A stretch of DNA of 64,000 bases from Niveibacterium microcysteis (lineage in GTDB: Bacteria > Pseudomonadota > Gammaproteobacteria > Burkholderiales > Rhodocyclaceae): positions 62,001-126,000 of the forward strand of contig NZ_CP071060.1 in the NCBI RefSeq assembly GCF_017161445.1, read 5' to 3'. Both the position numbers and the translations under genes were made by a program. The notes under the pieces are model-generated. The model searched no databases. It saw nothing but the letters and a program-made list of their open reading frames with translations, and was not told the DNA's origin. This document shows, one piece after another, positions 1-8,860 of this stretch. Within the stretch, counting starts at the first letter, position 1, and each line of letters starts with the position of its first letter.

Positions 1-1762
1 GCACCCGCTTGAGGGCGTCGCCGTCGTGGCGATACCAGTACGACAAGGTGTCCTTGCGGGCGGCCTGCGGCAGCATCATTGCGAAGTTGGTTTCGCCTTC
101 CATGCGCAGGAAGTCCATGTACAGCCGGCTGTGCAGCTGGTGGCCGATGTTCCCGTAGATGTCGAAGCCGGCCGAGAGCAGGTAGAAGACCCGCTCGAAC
201 AGGTTGTAGCCCATCACCCAGGCGGTTTTCGGCGGCTCGCCGACGAGGCCTTTGACCACGGTGGCGCTGTCGAAGTGGCGGAAGATCGTCAGCGCGGCGT
301 TGGTGTTGTGGCCGTCGCCGTCCCAGATCGTCGTGAGTGCCGGGCCGCCACGCTTTTGCGCCACTTCGCGCAGCGCCGCGGTGCGCGCACGCACGAATTC
401 CTCTTCCTGCTCGGCGTAGGCGCGCCACGGTTTCAGCAGGCCTGCGTCGCTGCCCCAGGCGGCCGGCAGTTTCAGTTTGGCCGCCTCGCGTTGCACCCGC
501 TCGCTGGCATCGCTGACCGCGCCCTCATCCGGGTCGGTGAAGAAGACCCAGAAACGGTCTTCGATCACGTCCAGCGCGAGTTGCCCGCGGCACACCGGGC
601 CCTTGATGAAGTTCATGACGAAGAACTGCGCTTCGTCGAGCAGGAAGCGATGGCGCGAATTGACCGGAAGCTCGTGGAAAGTGGCGAGCGGATTCGCGGC
701 CGTCTGCGCGGTGTAGCCGGGCAGCGTATCGACGGTGTAGTCCGGCTTTAGGAACCAGCCGCGATACTTCGCCATGCGTTCGGCGTCGAGCCGGTAGGGC
801 ATGTGGGTCTTCGCGACGATCGGCTCCTGATCGCGCTGCAGGCGGTAGAAGACGCGTATCACGCCGGGGTCGTCGAAGGGCCGGCGGGTGGCGACGAGCT
901 GGATCGGCTGGCCCGGCGGCGTGGCGCTGCGCACCAGCTTGTAGGCGTTGGCGTCCTTCGCGTTGCTGACGTACAGATGCCCGAGGAACAGGTGTTCGTA
1001 CAGGTAGCGGCTCATCAGCCGTTCCTTGTTCGAATCGCCGTTCAGAAAGCGTTCCCAGTTGTCGACCTCGCGTTGCTCTGCCGCAGGTACTGGCGCCGGG
1101 CCTTCGTCCGGTGCGCCCTGTTCGAGCCAGCGGGCGACCAGATCGAACTCGGCTTGCGTCAGGCCGGGCAGGCCGTAGGGCATGCCGGCGAGCGGCTTGT
1201 CCCGCGCGTAGTCCTCGAAGTTCTCGATGCGCGGGCAGCTCTGCTTGCGATCGAGCCCGAAGTCGAAGTCCTTAGGCAGCACATCCACCTGCGGCAAGGG
1301 GTGCGCCTGCTTCAGCGCCAGTGCGCGGTACAGCAGGCTCGCGGTGTGGTTGGCGGCGGGCGTGGCTTCACGCTCGTTGAGCACCGGCGCGAAGCCCTTT
1401 TCGCGCCACTCGGAGGCCCGCAAGGCATCGGCAAACAGGCGTGTCGTCGGCGCTTCGTTCAGGCGCGTGCCGTCGTACACCAACTCCGGGCTGATGCCCC
1501 GCGCGATGCCTTCCCAGCTGCCGAGCTTGAGTTGGCAGGGGGCGTCGTAGCAGGCGTGGCACACCACGCAGCGCTGGCCCAGCAGCGGCTGGATCTGGCG
1601 CCGGTAGCTGACTTGCCCTGCGCTCGGTGCCACCGCGTGGTCATAGCGTGTCGGATCGGCCGGCGCGTGTTCGCGCTCGAAGGCTTCGCGGGCAAGCATG
1701 CCGCAGCCGGCCAGCAGCAGCGTGGCGAGCAGGATCAGACGGGTCGGAGACAGGACAGGCAT
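1..1762 (-). CDS. cti: Fatty acid cis/trans isomerase Cti, partial (3' end beyond the left edge)
   Basis: Cti turns cis-unsaturated acyl chains of membrane phospholipids into trans isomers in the periplasm, stiffening the membrane under solvent or heat stress; the family is a c-type haem protein of about 760-770 residues. Seen: 587 codons open without a stop from an ATG at 1762; an N-terminal hydrophobic segment ending LLLAGC (Cys20), which reads as a lipobox; and CVVCH at residues 65-69, the haem-attachment motif, followed by CYDAPCQLKLGSWEG, typical of the family. No strong ribosome site precedes the ATG. It is divergent from the DUF971-ubiE run, 108 bases away. Long open frames on the plus strand across this stretch are shadows. 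Family assignment is firm; membrane anchoring by lipidation is inferred. Confidence 0.93.
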   Translation of the reverse strand, partial: MPVLSPTRLILLATLLLAGCGMLAREAFEREHAPADPTRYDHAVAPSAGQVSYRRQIQPLLGQRCVVCHACYDAPCQLKLGSWEGIARGISPELVYDGTRLNEAPTTRLFADALRASEWREKGFAPVLNEREATPAANHTASLLYRALALKQAHPLPQVDVLPKDFDFGLDRKQSCPRIENFEDYARDKPLAGMPYGLPGLTQAEFDLVARWLEQGAPDEGPAPVPAAEQREVDNWERFLNGDSNKERLMSRYLYEHLFLGHLYVSNAKDANAYKLVRSATPPGQPIQLVATRRPFDDPGVIRVFYRLQRDQEPIVAKTHMPYRLDAERMAKYRGWFLKPDYTVDTLPGYTAQTAANPLATFHELPVNSRHRFLLDEAQFFVMNFIKGPVCRGQLALDVIEDRFWVFFTDPDEGAVSDASERVQREAAKLKLPAAWGSDAGLLKPWRAYAEQEEEFVRARTAALREVAQKRGGPALTTIWDGDGHNTNAALTIFRHFDSATVVKGLVGEPPKTAWVMGYNLFERVFYLLSAGFDIYGNIGHQLHSRLYMDFLRMEGETNFAMMLPQAARKDTLSYWYRHDGDALKRV

Positions 1763-1870
1763 CGGTTTGCGGGGCCGGGGAACAGGAGCGCGCGATGGTA
1801 ACCCGCCGACCCGGCGCCGCCGCTGGGGTAAACTGCCCGGCTTGCACGAAAGCGTGCGCGGAGGCCACCC

Positions 1871-2299
1871 ATGAGCGGACTCGATACCGATACCCCGATC
1901 CCGACCGATATTCGCCTGCATCAGCGCTCGCGCCTGCTTGAGATCGCGTTCTCAGATGGCGAGCGCTTCGAGCTGCCCTGCGAATACCTGCGCGTCTATT
2001 CGCCGTCGGCTGAAGTGCGCGGCCATGGCGAAGGTCAGGAAGTGCTGCAGACCGGCAAGCGCGATGTGAACATCAGCGCGATCGAGCCGGTCGGCCACTA
2101 TGCGGTGAAGCTCGTCTTCACCGACGGGCACGACAGCGGGCTCTATACCTGGGATTACCTGTACCAGCTGGGCGCGCGGCACGAACCGCTGTGGGCCGAA
2201 TACCTGCGCCGCCTCGAAGAGGCCGGCGCGAGCCGCGACACTGAAACGCCGAAGGCGCCCAAGGGCGGCTGTGGGTCGGGCAGTTGCGGCAGCCATTGA
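1871..2299 (+). CDS. DUF971 / gamma-butyrobetaine hydroxylase-like N-terminal domain protein
   Basis: 142 residues, essentially one DUF971 domain, the small module found at the N terminus of gamma-butyrobetaine hydroxylases and as a free-standing protein in bacteria. Seen: the domain signature around residues 15-105, including the [20 protein letters not shown] stretch and TWDYLYQLG. The C-terminal tail is rich in Gly, Cys and His ([11 protein letters not shown]) and could bind metal. A GGAGG ribosome site lies 8 bases before the ATG. The gene sits 10 bases upstream of ubiE and is probably cotranscribed with it. Role unknown; a link to iron-sulfur or quinone metabolism is inference from context only. 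Confidence 0.9.
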   Translation: MSGLDTDTPIPTDIRLHQRSRLLEIAFSDGERFELPCEYLRVYSPSAEVRGHGEGQEVLQTGKRDVNISAIEPVGHYAVKLVFTDGHDSGLYTWDYLYQLGARHEPLWAEYLRRLEEAGASRDTETPKAPKGGCGSGSCGSH

Positions 2300-2309
2300 G
2301 GAATTGACG

Positions 2310-3047
2310 ATGAACGACAAGACCACGCACTTCGGCTACGAAACCGTTGCCGAGAGCGAAAAGGCCAAGAAGGTTGCCGGGGTGTTCACCTCGGTGGCGC
2401 AGAAGTACGACGTGATGAACGACCTCATGTCGATGGGCATGCACCGGCTGTGGAAGAAGTTCACGATCGACATCGCCAACGTGCGTCCCGGCGAGCGCGT
2501 GCTCGACGTGGCCGGCGGTACCGCCGACCTCTCGCTGGCGTTTGCCAAGGGCGTCGGCGACACCGGCCAGGTGTGGCTGACCGACATCAACCACGCAATG
2601 CTGGCCGTCGGCCGCGACCGTGTGCTCGACAAGGGTTTCAACCTGCCGACCGCGCAGTGCGATGCCGAAAAGCTGCCTTTCGCTTCGGACAGTTTCGATT
2701 TGGTCACCGTGGCCTTCGGCCTGCGCAACATGACGCACAAGGACGTCGCGCTGGCCGAGATGCGCCGCGTGTTGCGCCCGGGCGGCCGCCTGCTGGTGCT
2801 CGAGTTCTCCAAGATCTGGAAGCCGCTCGCGCCGGTGTACGACGCCTACTCCTTCAAGCTGCTGCCGTGGATGGGCAAGAAGGTCGCCAACGACGCCGAC
2901 AGCTACCGCTACCTCGCCGAATCGATCCGCATGCACCCGGATCAGGACGCGCTGGCCGACATCATGCGCGGCGCCGGGCTCGAACGCGTGCAGTACTTCA
3001 ACCTCGCGGCTGGCGCGGTGGCGCTGCATCGCGGCTACAAGTTCTGA
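2310..3047 (+). CDS. ubiE: Demethylmenaquinone/2-octaprenyl-6-methoxy-benzoquinol methyltransferase UbiE
   Basis: SAM-dependent C-methyltransferase of ubiquinone (and, where present, menaquinone) synthesis, acting on the membrane-borne quinol ring from the cytoplasm. 245 residues, the usual length. Seen: the UbiE signature [17 protein letters not shown] near residues 30-50, the SAM-binding motif [12 protein letters not shown] near residues 65-75, [13 protein letters not shown], and the C-terminal ending VALHRGYKF. The ATG at 2310 follows GAGGAATTG, and an in-frame ATG at 2271 would overlap the upstream gene. It lies 10 bases behind the DUF971 gene and ahead of the Tim44-like and ubiJ genes, forming a quinone-synthesis run. 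Confidence 0.97.
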   Translation: MNDKTTHFGYETVAESEKAKKVAGVFTSVAQKYDVMNDLMSMGMHRLWKKFTIDIANVRPGERVLDVAGGTADLSLAFAKGVGDTGQVWLTDINHAMLAVGRDRVLDKGFNLPTAQCDAEKLPFASDSFDLVTVAFGLRNMTHKDVALAEMRRVLRPGGRLLVLEFSKIWKPLAPVYDAYSFKLLPWMGKKVANDADSYRYLAESIRMHPDQDALADIMRGAGLERVQYFNLAAGAVALHRGYKF

Positions 3048-3157
3048 TTCCGTTACCGCAAGTGCCAAGGGTTTGGCTTTCGCGGCCAGCCCTTGAACTT
3101 GTCGTGCTCGCTCGCATCTAACAGCCCGACCCCACTGACACGAAAGTAGTCCAACGA

Positions 3158-4051
3158 ATGAAACGTCTGATGATCGCGGTGTTTGCAATCTTCATCGGTA
3201 GCGCGATGGTTGTGGCGGATGCCGAGGCCAAGCGCCTGGGCGGCAGCCGTTCGATCGGCATGCAGCGCACACCGGCCACTGCACCGGCGCGCCCGGCTAC
3301 CCCGCCGCAGGCCGCGCCGCAACCGGCATCGCCGACTGCTGCCAAGCCGGGCGTCACGCCGCCGGCGGCGCAACCCTCCGGCTGGCGCAAGTGGGCGGGC
3401 CCCTTGGCTGGCCTCGCCGCCGGTATCGGGCTGGCTTCGCTGCTGTCGCACTTCGGCGTCGGCGGTGACTTTGCCGGCATCCTGCTTGCCGTGCTCGCGG
3501 CCGGTGTCGTGTTCATGCTGATCCGCCGTTTCATGGCCAGCAAAGCACCGCAGCAGGCTTCGCCGATGCAGTACGCCGGTGCGGGTGCGCCGTACAACGC
3601 ACAGGCTGATCGCCCGGTCGTGACTTCGATTGGCGGCGGCGCTGCGCCGCTCGCCGCCGAGCCGGTGGCCAACACGCTGCCAGCCGGGTTCGATGCCGAG
3701 GGTTTCACCCGCAATGCCAAGGTTCAGTTCGTGCGGTTGCAGGCGGCCAACGACGCCGGCAACCTCGACGACATCCGCGAATTCACCACGCCGGAAATGT
3801 TCGCCGAGTTCAAGCTCGACATCGACGAGCGTCGCGGCGCGGCGAACCAGACCGACGTGATCCAGCTCGATGCTGAAGTGCTCGAAGTGGCTGAGGAAGG
3901 CAATCGCTACATTGCCAGCGTGCGTTTCCACGGCCTGCTGCGCGAAGAGAAGGATGCCCCGCCCTCCGGCTTCAACGAGGTCTGGCACCTGACCAAGCCG
4001 GTTGCCGGCAACGGCGGCTGGGTGCTGGCGGGTATCCAGCAGGTCGCCTGA
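3158..4051 (+). CDS. Tim44-like domain membrane protein
   Basis: 297 residues. Seen: a hydrophobic N-terminal segment (residues 4-20, ending near DAEAK), a Pro/Ala-rich linker (about 30-80), two more hydrophobic stretches (about 85-105 and 108-123), and a C-terminal Tim44-like domain (about 175-297) with NAKVQFVRLQAANDAGNLDD and FTTPEMFAEFKLDI. In mitochondria Tim44 tethers the import motor; the bacterial relatives are inner-membrane proteins of uncertain role. It sits between ubiE and ubiJ (5 bases before ubiJ), the arrangement common in betaproteobacteria, so a part in organising ubiquinone enzymes at the membrane is plausible but unproven. The 110-base gap after ubiE holds an imperfect hairpin but no U-tract. 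Confidence 0.9.
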   Translation: MKRLMIAVFAIFIGSAMVVADAEAKRLGGSRSIGMQRTPATAPARPATPPQAAPQPASPTAAKPGVTPPAAQPSGWRKWAGPLAGLAAGIGLASLLSHFGVGGDFAGILLAVLAAGVVFMLIRRFMASKAPQQASPMQYAGAGAPYNAQADRPVVTSIGGGAAPLAAEPVANTLPAGFDAEGFTRNAKVQFVRLQAANDAGNLDDIREFTTPEMFAEFKLDIDERRGAANQTDVIQLDAEVLEVAEEGNRYIASVRFHGLLREEKDAPPSGFNEVWHLTKPVAGNGGWVLAGIQQVA

Positions 4052-4056
4052 ACGCG

Positions 4057-4659
4057 ATGAGCGAAGTCGCTCGTCCGACGCTCCCCAGCAACGCCTTTGC
4101 GCGCCTGCTGGGGCACTTGTTGGCGCGCAATGCCTGGGCGCGCGAACGGCTGCTGCCTTTCGCCGGACGCCGCGCCCACCTGGCGCTGGGCGCGGTGGCG
4201 GTGGATTTCGTGATCGGCGATAACGGCCAGATCGCAGCCTGCGCGGAAGCGGACGATGCCGATGTGCGGCTTGCTTTGCCGGCCGGCGCCCTGGCTGAAC
4301 TGCCGGACGGTCCTGATGCCCTGTTCCGCCAGGCGCGCATTTCGGGCGACGCGCATTTCGCCGAAACCCTGGGCTTCGTGCTGCGCAACCTTGAGTGGGA
4401 TGCCGAGGAAGACCTCTCGCGCATCGTTGGCGACCCGCTTGCGCATCGGCTGCATCAGGGCGCTCGTGAGTTTGCCGGCTGGGGCCGGCAAGCGGCGCGC
4501 AACCTGGTCGACAACCTGCGCGAATACGCGATCGAAGAAGCGCGCCTGACACCGCCACGGCCTGAGCTGGAGGCCTTCGGCCGCGACGTGGCCGCGCTGC
4601 GCGACGACCTTGCGCGGCTTGGGAAGCGGATAGAGCGGATCGAACGCGGCAGCGCCTGA
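4057..4659 (+). CDS. ubiJ: Ubiquinone biosynthesis accessory factor UbiJ (SCP2 domain)
   Basis: 200 residues, the size of UbiJ. UbiJ is a soluble SCP2-fold lipid-binding protein that helps the Ubi metabolon handle hydrophobic intermediates. Seen: an SCP2-like N-terminal half (about residues 10-115, with AHLALGAVAVDFVIGDNGQI and ISGDAHFAETLGFV), the conserved DLSRIVGDPLAHRL segment, and a C-terminal charged coiled coil (about 160-198). It starts 5 bases after the Tim44-like stop, so is translationally close-coupled. In many relatives ubiB follows at once; here an intrinsic terminator and an unrelated peptidase gene follow instead. Confidence 0.92.
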   Translation: MSEVARPTLPSNAFARLLGHLLARNAWARERLLPFAGRRAHLALGAVAVDFVIGDNGQIAACAEADDADVRLALPAGALAELPDGPDALFRQARISGDAHFAETLGFVLRNLEWDAEEDLSRIVGDPLAHRLHQGAREFAGWGRQAARNLVDNLREYAIEEARLTPPRPELEAFGRDVAALRDDLARLGKRIERIERGSA

Positions 4660-4692
4660 ACACGGCGCGAACTGCTCTGCCTGAAGACACAA

Positions 4693-4717
4693 ACGCCCCC
4701 GGATACGGGGCGTTTTT
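4693..4717 (+). terminator. Intrinsic terminator after ubiJ
   Basis: Seen: a 7-bp GC-rich stem (4693-4699 with 4707-4713), a 7-base loop and a T-run at 4713-4717. It closes the DUF971-ubiE-Tim44-ubiJ run. Confidence 0.85.
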
Positions 4718-4941
4718 CATTGCGCTGCCGCATGCAATGGCTTGATCCAGCTCGACTTTCTGCTTGACGGCGGCATTGCGCGTCGGTGGCTTTTACACTT
4801 AAAGTCGCGCTTTCCACCCGCTCGTCCGAGGTCATCAGCTGCCAACGCCAGGCGCTGCCACCCGGACAGCCCCGGCCCCTCCGGCAATCCCGGCCCGGGC
4901 GCGAGACACCAAAAGTAGATCCAAGGGAGGGAGACAAAAGA

Positions 4942-5793
4942 ATGGCGTTTGTGATGCTGTCCACCGGCGGGCTGACCGCCTCGGGGGTGCGCACGCTGTC
5001 GACCCGCACCCTGCTGGTCGCCGGCCTTGGCGTGGCCGCCCTGCTGCTGACGCTTGGCGCCGTGCTTGGCTACCTGATGGCCGGTGGCTCGCCCGCTGCA
5101 CTGCCGAAGCTGCCCTCTTTCCGGCAGAACCCCTACACCGTTGAGCAGCTCGGCGCGATCGCCGGGCGTGTGTTCAAGCTCGAAAACGAGGCCGCCCATC
5201 TTGGCCGCAAGATTGGCGTACTCGAAGACTACGAGAAGAAAACCCAGGGCAAGGGTGGCAGCGGCGGCCCGATGCTGCCGCCGCGCGTGATCAGCAGCCA
5301 TGACCCGATGGCCGAGCTGGATGCCGCACTCGCGCGTGTCGAATCGCAACTGAGCGAGATCGGCCAGGTCACCGCACAACGCAACCTTGGCCTCATGACC
5401 TTCCCCAGCCGTCGCCCGATCGAAAGCGTCGAAATCGGCTCGACCTTCGGCAACCGTGTCGATCCGATCACGCGGCGGCTGGCCTTTCATGCAGGGCTGG
5501 ACTTCACTGCTGACCCGGGTACGCCGATCCGCGCGGCCGCGGGCGGCGTTGTCGCGTTTGCCGGCTGGAGCCCGGATTTCGGCTGGGTGGTGGAACTGGA
5601 CCACGGCAACGGCCTGATGACGCGCTACGCCCATGCGTCGAAGCTGCTCGTGAAGACCGGGCAACTCGTCGAGCCGCGCCAGGAGATCTCGCGTGTTGGC
5701 TCCACCGGCCGTTCGACCGGGCCGCATCTGCACTTCGAGGTGATCCGCGACGGCGAGTATGTCGACCCGCGCGACTACCTCGCCGGGCTTTGA
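4942..5793 (+). CDS. M23 family metallopeptidase (peptidoglycan DD-endopeptidase type), membrane-anchored
   Basis: Cleaves peptide cross-links of peptidoglycan in the periplasm. 283 residues from the ATG at 4942, which has a strong GGGAGGGAG ribosome site 8 bases ahead; an earlier in-frame ATG at 4786 has none. Seen: a membrane segment at residues 22-46, a coiled-coil-prone region (about 65-150), and a LytM/M23 domain (about 165-280) with all zinc ligands: His183 and Asp187 in HAGLD, His231, and His262/His264 in HLHFE. It is followed one base later by a membrane coiled-coil gene and then a bactofilin gene, the pairing known from cell-shape modules (for example Helicobacter Csd1-CcmA). Predicted active. 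Confidence 0.93.
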   Translation: MAFVMLSTGGLTASGVRTLSTRTLLVAGLGVAALLLTLGAVLGYLMAGGSPAALPKLPSFRQNPYTVEQLGAIAGRVFKLENEAAHLGRKIGVLEDYEKKTQGKGGSGGPMLPPRVISSHDPMAELDAALARVESQLSEIGQVTAQRNLGLMTFPSRRPIESVEIGSTFGNRVDPITRRLAFHAGLDFTADPGTPIRAAAGGVVAFAGWSPDFGWVVELDHGNGLMTRYAHASKLLVKTGQLVEPRQEISRVGSTGRSTGPHLHFEVIRDGEYVDPRDYLAGL

Positions 5794-5794
5794 C

Positions 5795-6160
5795 ATGGCG
5801 ATCCCGTTCCGCGCCGGCCGCACGCGCCAGCTGACCCATGCCGGCCTGGTGTTGTCGCGCCGCAAGCGGCCGACCACGCATCTGGCGATCGGCGTGCTCA
5901 GCGGCATCGTCGTTGCAGGCTTGCTGGTTGGCGGCTTCCTGCTGTTCGCGCCGGAAAGCGCCAACGTGCGCGAGCTGGCCGAGGCACGCAGCGAACTGCG
6001 AACGCTGCACAAGGCGCTGGAGGACAGCACCTTGCGCTCGCGCATGAGCGAGGCGCGTGCAAACGAGCTGGAGCGCCAGGTCGATGGCCTCAATGAACGC
6101 ATCCGTGCGCTGGAAGATGAAGTGACCTTCTTCCGCAAGGCGCAGGAGGGTCGGCGCTAG
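5795..6160 (+). CDS. Single-pass membrane coiled-coil protein between M23 peptidase and bactofilin
   Basis: 121 residues; no named enzyme domain. Seen: a basic N terminus (RAGRTRQLTHAGLVLSRRKR), one membrane segment at about residues 30-54, then a charged coiled coil from residue 60 to the end with repeated Leu/Glu/Arg heptads. It starts one base after the M23 stop, so translation is very likely coupled. The fold suggests an inner-membrane adaptor whose coiled coil reaches the periplasm, possibly linking the peptidase to the cytoskeleton; that is inference. It resembles a shortened DUF6776-type protein, which I cannot confirm by eye. Confidence 0.8.
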   Translation: MAIPFRAGRTRQLTHAGLVLSRRKRPTTHLAIGVLSGIVVAGLLVGGFLLFAPESANVRELAEARSELRTLHKALEDSTLRSRMSEARANELERQVDGLNERIRALEDEVTFFRKAQEGRR

Positions 6161-6241
6161 CCGCCACCCACCATCCGATTCCATGATGCGCCGGCCAACG
6201 GTTGGCACCGGCGCGCGACACACCATTGCAGGAGACCCCCG

Positions 6242-6706
6242 ATGTTCGGCAAGAGCAAGAAACCGCACCTGATCGAAGTCAGCAAACTCTCGAGCCTGAT
6301 CGCCGAAGACGTCGAGATCACCGGCGATATCGTGTTCGGCTCCGGCCTGCGCATCGACGGCACGCTCAAGGGCAATGCGATGGGCAAGGACGGCGACAGC
6401 AAGAAGGAGAAGAGCCTGCTGGTGCTGTCGGACAAGGGCCGCATCGAAGGCAGCGTGCGTTGCTACGACGCGGTGATCAACGGCACCGTGATCGGCGATC
6501 TCGAAGTCGAACACTTCCTCGAACTGCAGCCGAAGGCGCGCGTCTCCGGCACGATCCGTTACCACAAGCTTCAGATGGAAGTGGGCGCCGGCGTGCAGGG
6601 CACGATTACCCAGGTTGGCGGCGACGCCTTGCGCGACAACGTGGTCGAACTGCCCGCCGAGAAGGCGGACAAGGGCGACAAGGCCGAGCGCGCGCGCAGC
6701 GCCTGA
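6242..6706 (+). CDS. Bactofilin (polymer-forming cytoskeletal protein)
   Basis: 154 residues. Bactofilins self-assemble without nucleotide into filaments on the inner membrane and position cell-wall enzymes. Seen: a short polar N terminus, then the beta-helical DUF583 core (about residues 18-125) with the repeating pattern EDVEITGDIVFGSGLRIDG, GRIEGSVRCYDAVINGTVIG and LQPKARVSGTIRYHKLQMEV, and a charged disordered tail (KADKGDKAERARSA). It is the third gene of the M23-coiled-coil-bactofilin set, 81 bases after the second, with a GGAG site before the ATG. An intrinsic terminator follows. Confidence 0.94.
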   Translation: MFGKSKKPHLIEVSKLSSLIAEDVEITGDIVFGSGLRIDGTLKGNAMGKDGDSKKEKSLLVLSDKGRIEGSVRCYDAVINGTVIGDLEVEHFLELQPKARVSGTIRYHKLQMEVGAGVQGTITQVGGDALRDNVVELPAEKADKGDKAERARSA

Positions 6707-6739
6707 GGGCGCCGAAAAAGCGGTGATCGCCCGACGCAG

Positions 6740-6768
6740 CGGGGCACTTCGGTGCCCCGTTGTCTTTT
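6740..6768 (+). terminator. Intrinsic terminator after bactofilin
   Basis: Seen: an 8-bp perfect stem (6740-6747 with 6752-6759) capped by a TTCG tetraloop and followed by TTGTCTTTT. Confidence 0.85.
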
Positions 6769-6855
6769 GTGGCGTCGCTCGTCCTACAATCGCGCTTCGC
6801 GACTTCCCGGCCGTGCGGCAACGCGCGGCAGCCCCGAAAGATGGAGCCTGTACCG

Positions 6856-8805
6856 ATGTCCCGCATCCCGAAACTCGCGCTGCTCTTGTTGCTGGGCGCC
6901 CCGCTGTTCGCGGCCCCGGCCAGCGCACAGACCGACTACGCCGGCCTTGGTGCCGAATCGGTCAGCCCGGCGACGCTTGAGCAATTCCGCCCGAAGCCAC
7001 TGCCGCCCGAAGTCTCGCGCCGCATCCAGTCGATGCTGGATCTGCGCGCACCGGGCACCGGCTTGCTGGCGCCGGATGGCAAGCGCCTGTTCTTCAGCTG
7101 GCGCGTCAGCGGCAGCGATCAGGTGTGGCGGCTCGATGGCCCGGATCGCTTCCCGGTACAGATGACCGGCGGCGAAGACCGCACCCTGCCGCTGGCAGTG
7201 ACGCCGGACGGCAAGTGGCTGGTCGTATCGCGCGATCGCAAGGGCGAGGAAAACCCGGGCATCTACCTGCAAGCGGTGGGCGGCGGCGCCTTGAAGATGG
7301 TGCAGCACCTGCCGAAGGTGCAGTCGCGCTTCGGCGCGATCAGCCGTGACAGCCGCTTCCTCTACTTCACTGCCAACGACCAGAAGCCCGACAGTTATGC
7401 GGTCTATCGCTACGACATCGCAAGTGGCGAGAAGGTGCAGATCTTCAACGAGGCCGGGTTGTGGAACGTGGCCGATCTGGCCGACGACGGCACCCTGCTA
7501 CTGGTGAAGTACACCGGCTCGCAATCGCGTGAATACGTGGTGCTCGAACGCGGTGGGCGCGTCACGACGCTGTTCGGCCAGGGCGAGAAGGAGAACTACG
7601 AGGCGCAGTTCGGTGCCGCGCCCGGTGAGTTGCTGGTGAGCACCAACAAGTTCGGCAATTTCCAGCGCCTCTACCGCTGGCGCGCCGGCAACTTCACGCC
7701 GATTACCGGTGAGCTGAAGTGGGATGTCGAATCCTTCGGCACCGACCATGCGCGCAAGCGGCTGTACTACACGGTGAATGAAGCCGGCTACAGCCGAACC
7801 CATGCGATCGACCTGAAGACCGGCAAGCCGCTCGCGCTACCCTGGCCGGCCGACGCGGACCACCAGCTGGTTGGATCTGCGACACCGGATGGCCGTTTCG
7901 TGACGCTTGCCGTCGGCACGCCGAAGGCACCGCGCCAGAGCTATGTGTGGGACTGGCAGACGAAGAAACTGACGCGCTGGATCACGCCGTCGGCACCGGA
8001 AGAAGATACCGGCCGCTTCGTCACCGCACGGCTGGAGAGCTACCCGGCCCGCGACGGCACGCCGATCCCGATGTTCGTACGCCGCCCGCCGCAGTGCGAA
8101 GGCGCCGAGGCGCCGGTTTGCCCGGTGCTGGTGCACTTCCACGGCGGCCCGGAGGCACAGTCTCGCCCCGGCTTCTCGCCGCTGTGGCAGATGTTCGTCG
8201 ATGCCGGTTTCATCGTCGTCGATCCGAATGTGCGGGGCTCCGACGGTTACGGGCGCAACTGGCTCGACGCCGACAACGGCTTCAAACGGCTCGATGTGAT
8301 CACCGACATCGAGGACGCGTCTAAGTACATCCGCAGTGCCTGGGCGAAGAACGGCGTGGTGCCTAAGGTCGGCGTGTTCGGCGGCAGCTACGGCGGCTAT
8401 TCCACGCTGATCGCGATGACGATGTTCGCCGGTGCCTACGATGCAGGCGCCTCGGCGGTCGGCATGGCGAACCTGCTGACCTTCCTGCAGAACACTGCAC
8501 CGTATCGTCGCCAGCTGCGCATCACCGAGTATGGCGACCCGGAGAAGGATCGCATCGCGCTGCTGAAGCTCTCGCCGACCACCTACATCGACCGCCTGAA
8601 GGCGCCGCTGCTGATCAGCCAGGGCGCGTCGGATCCGCGCGTGCCGGTCGGCGAGGCGGTGCAGATGTATGAGGCCGCGAAAGCCAAAGGCGCCAAGGTC
8701 GAACTGATGATCTTTGCCGACGAGGGCCATGGCACCGCCAAGCGCGAGAACCAGGCGCTCGAATGGGGCCACATCCTGCGCTTTTTCCAGCAGCACCTGC
8801 AGTAA
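6856..8805 (+). CDS. Secreted S9 family prolyl-oligopeptidase-type peptidase
   Basis: 649 residues from the ATG at 6856. This start gives a clean signal peptide (about residues 1-24, ending APASAQ) with GGAG 9 bases upstream; an in-frame ATG at 6841 is possible. Seen: an N-terminal beta-propeller-like part (about 40-400) and a C-terminal alpha/beta hydrolase domain with GGSYGG (Ser511), Asp593 in ASDPRVP and His625 in DEGHGT, a complete catalytic triad. Family members cleave short peptides after Pro or other residues; here in the periplasm or outside. It is a single-gene unit between two terminators, facing dps. Confidence 0.92.
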   Translation: MSRIPKLALLLLLGAPLFAAPASAQTDYAGLGAESVSPATLEQFRPKPLPPEVSRRIQSMLDLRAPGTGLLAPDGKRLFFSWRVSGSDQVWRLDGPDRFPVQMTGGEDRTLPLAVTPDGKWLVVSRDRKGEENPGIYLQAVGGGALKMVQHLPKVQSRFGAISRDSRFLYFTANDQKPDSYAVYRYDIASGEKVQIFNEAGLWNVADLADDGTLLLVKYTGSQSREYVVLERGGRVTTLFGQGEKENYEAQFGAAPGELLVSTNKFGNFQRLYRWRAGNFTPITGELKWDVESFGTDHARKRLYYTVNEAGYSRTHAIDLKTGKPLALPWPADADHQLVGSATPDGRFVTLAVGTPKAPRQSYVWDWQTKKLTRWITPSAPEEDTGRFVTARLESYPARDGTPIPMFVRRPPQCEGAEAPVCPVLVHFHGGPEAQSRPGFSPLWQMFVDAGFIVVDPNVRGSDGYGRNWLDADNGFKRLDVITDIEDASKYIRSAWAKNGVVPKVGVFGGSYGGYSTLIAMTMFAGAYDAGASAVGMANLLTFLQNTAPYRRQLRITEYGDPEKDRIALLKLSPTTYIDRLKAPLLISQGASDPRVPVGEAVQMYEAAKAKGAKVELMIFADEGHGTAKRENQALEWGHILRFFQQHLQ

Positions 8806-8830
8806 GCGGCCCAGCGCGGCCCGCGACACA

Positions 8831-8860
8831 CGCCCCCGCCGAGTCGGGGGCGTTTTCGTT
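8831..8860 (+). terminator. Intrinsic terminator between S9 peptidase and dps
   Basis: Seen: an 8-bp perfect GC stem (8831-8838 with 8845-8852), a 6-base loop, then TTTTCGTTT on the plus strand. It ends the peptidase gene; the other strand lacks a good T-run beside the stem. Confidence 0.85.

Noticed and set aside
803..1801. Long open frame on plus opposite cti
   Set aside because: Antisense to a clear Cti coding region; residue pattern follows the GC-rich third position of the real gene and has no domain.
4764..4799. Possible promoter TTGACG ... TACACT upstream of the M23 gene
   Set aside because: The spacer is 24 bases, too long for a sigma-70 promoter.
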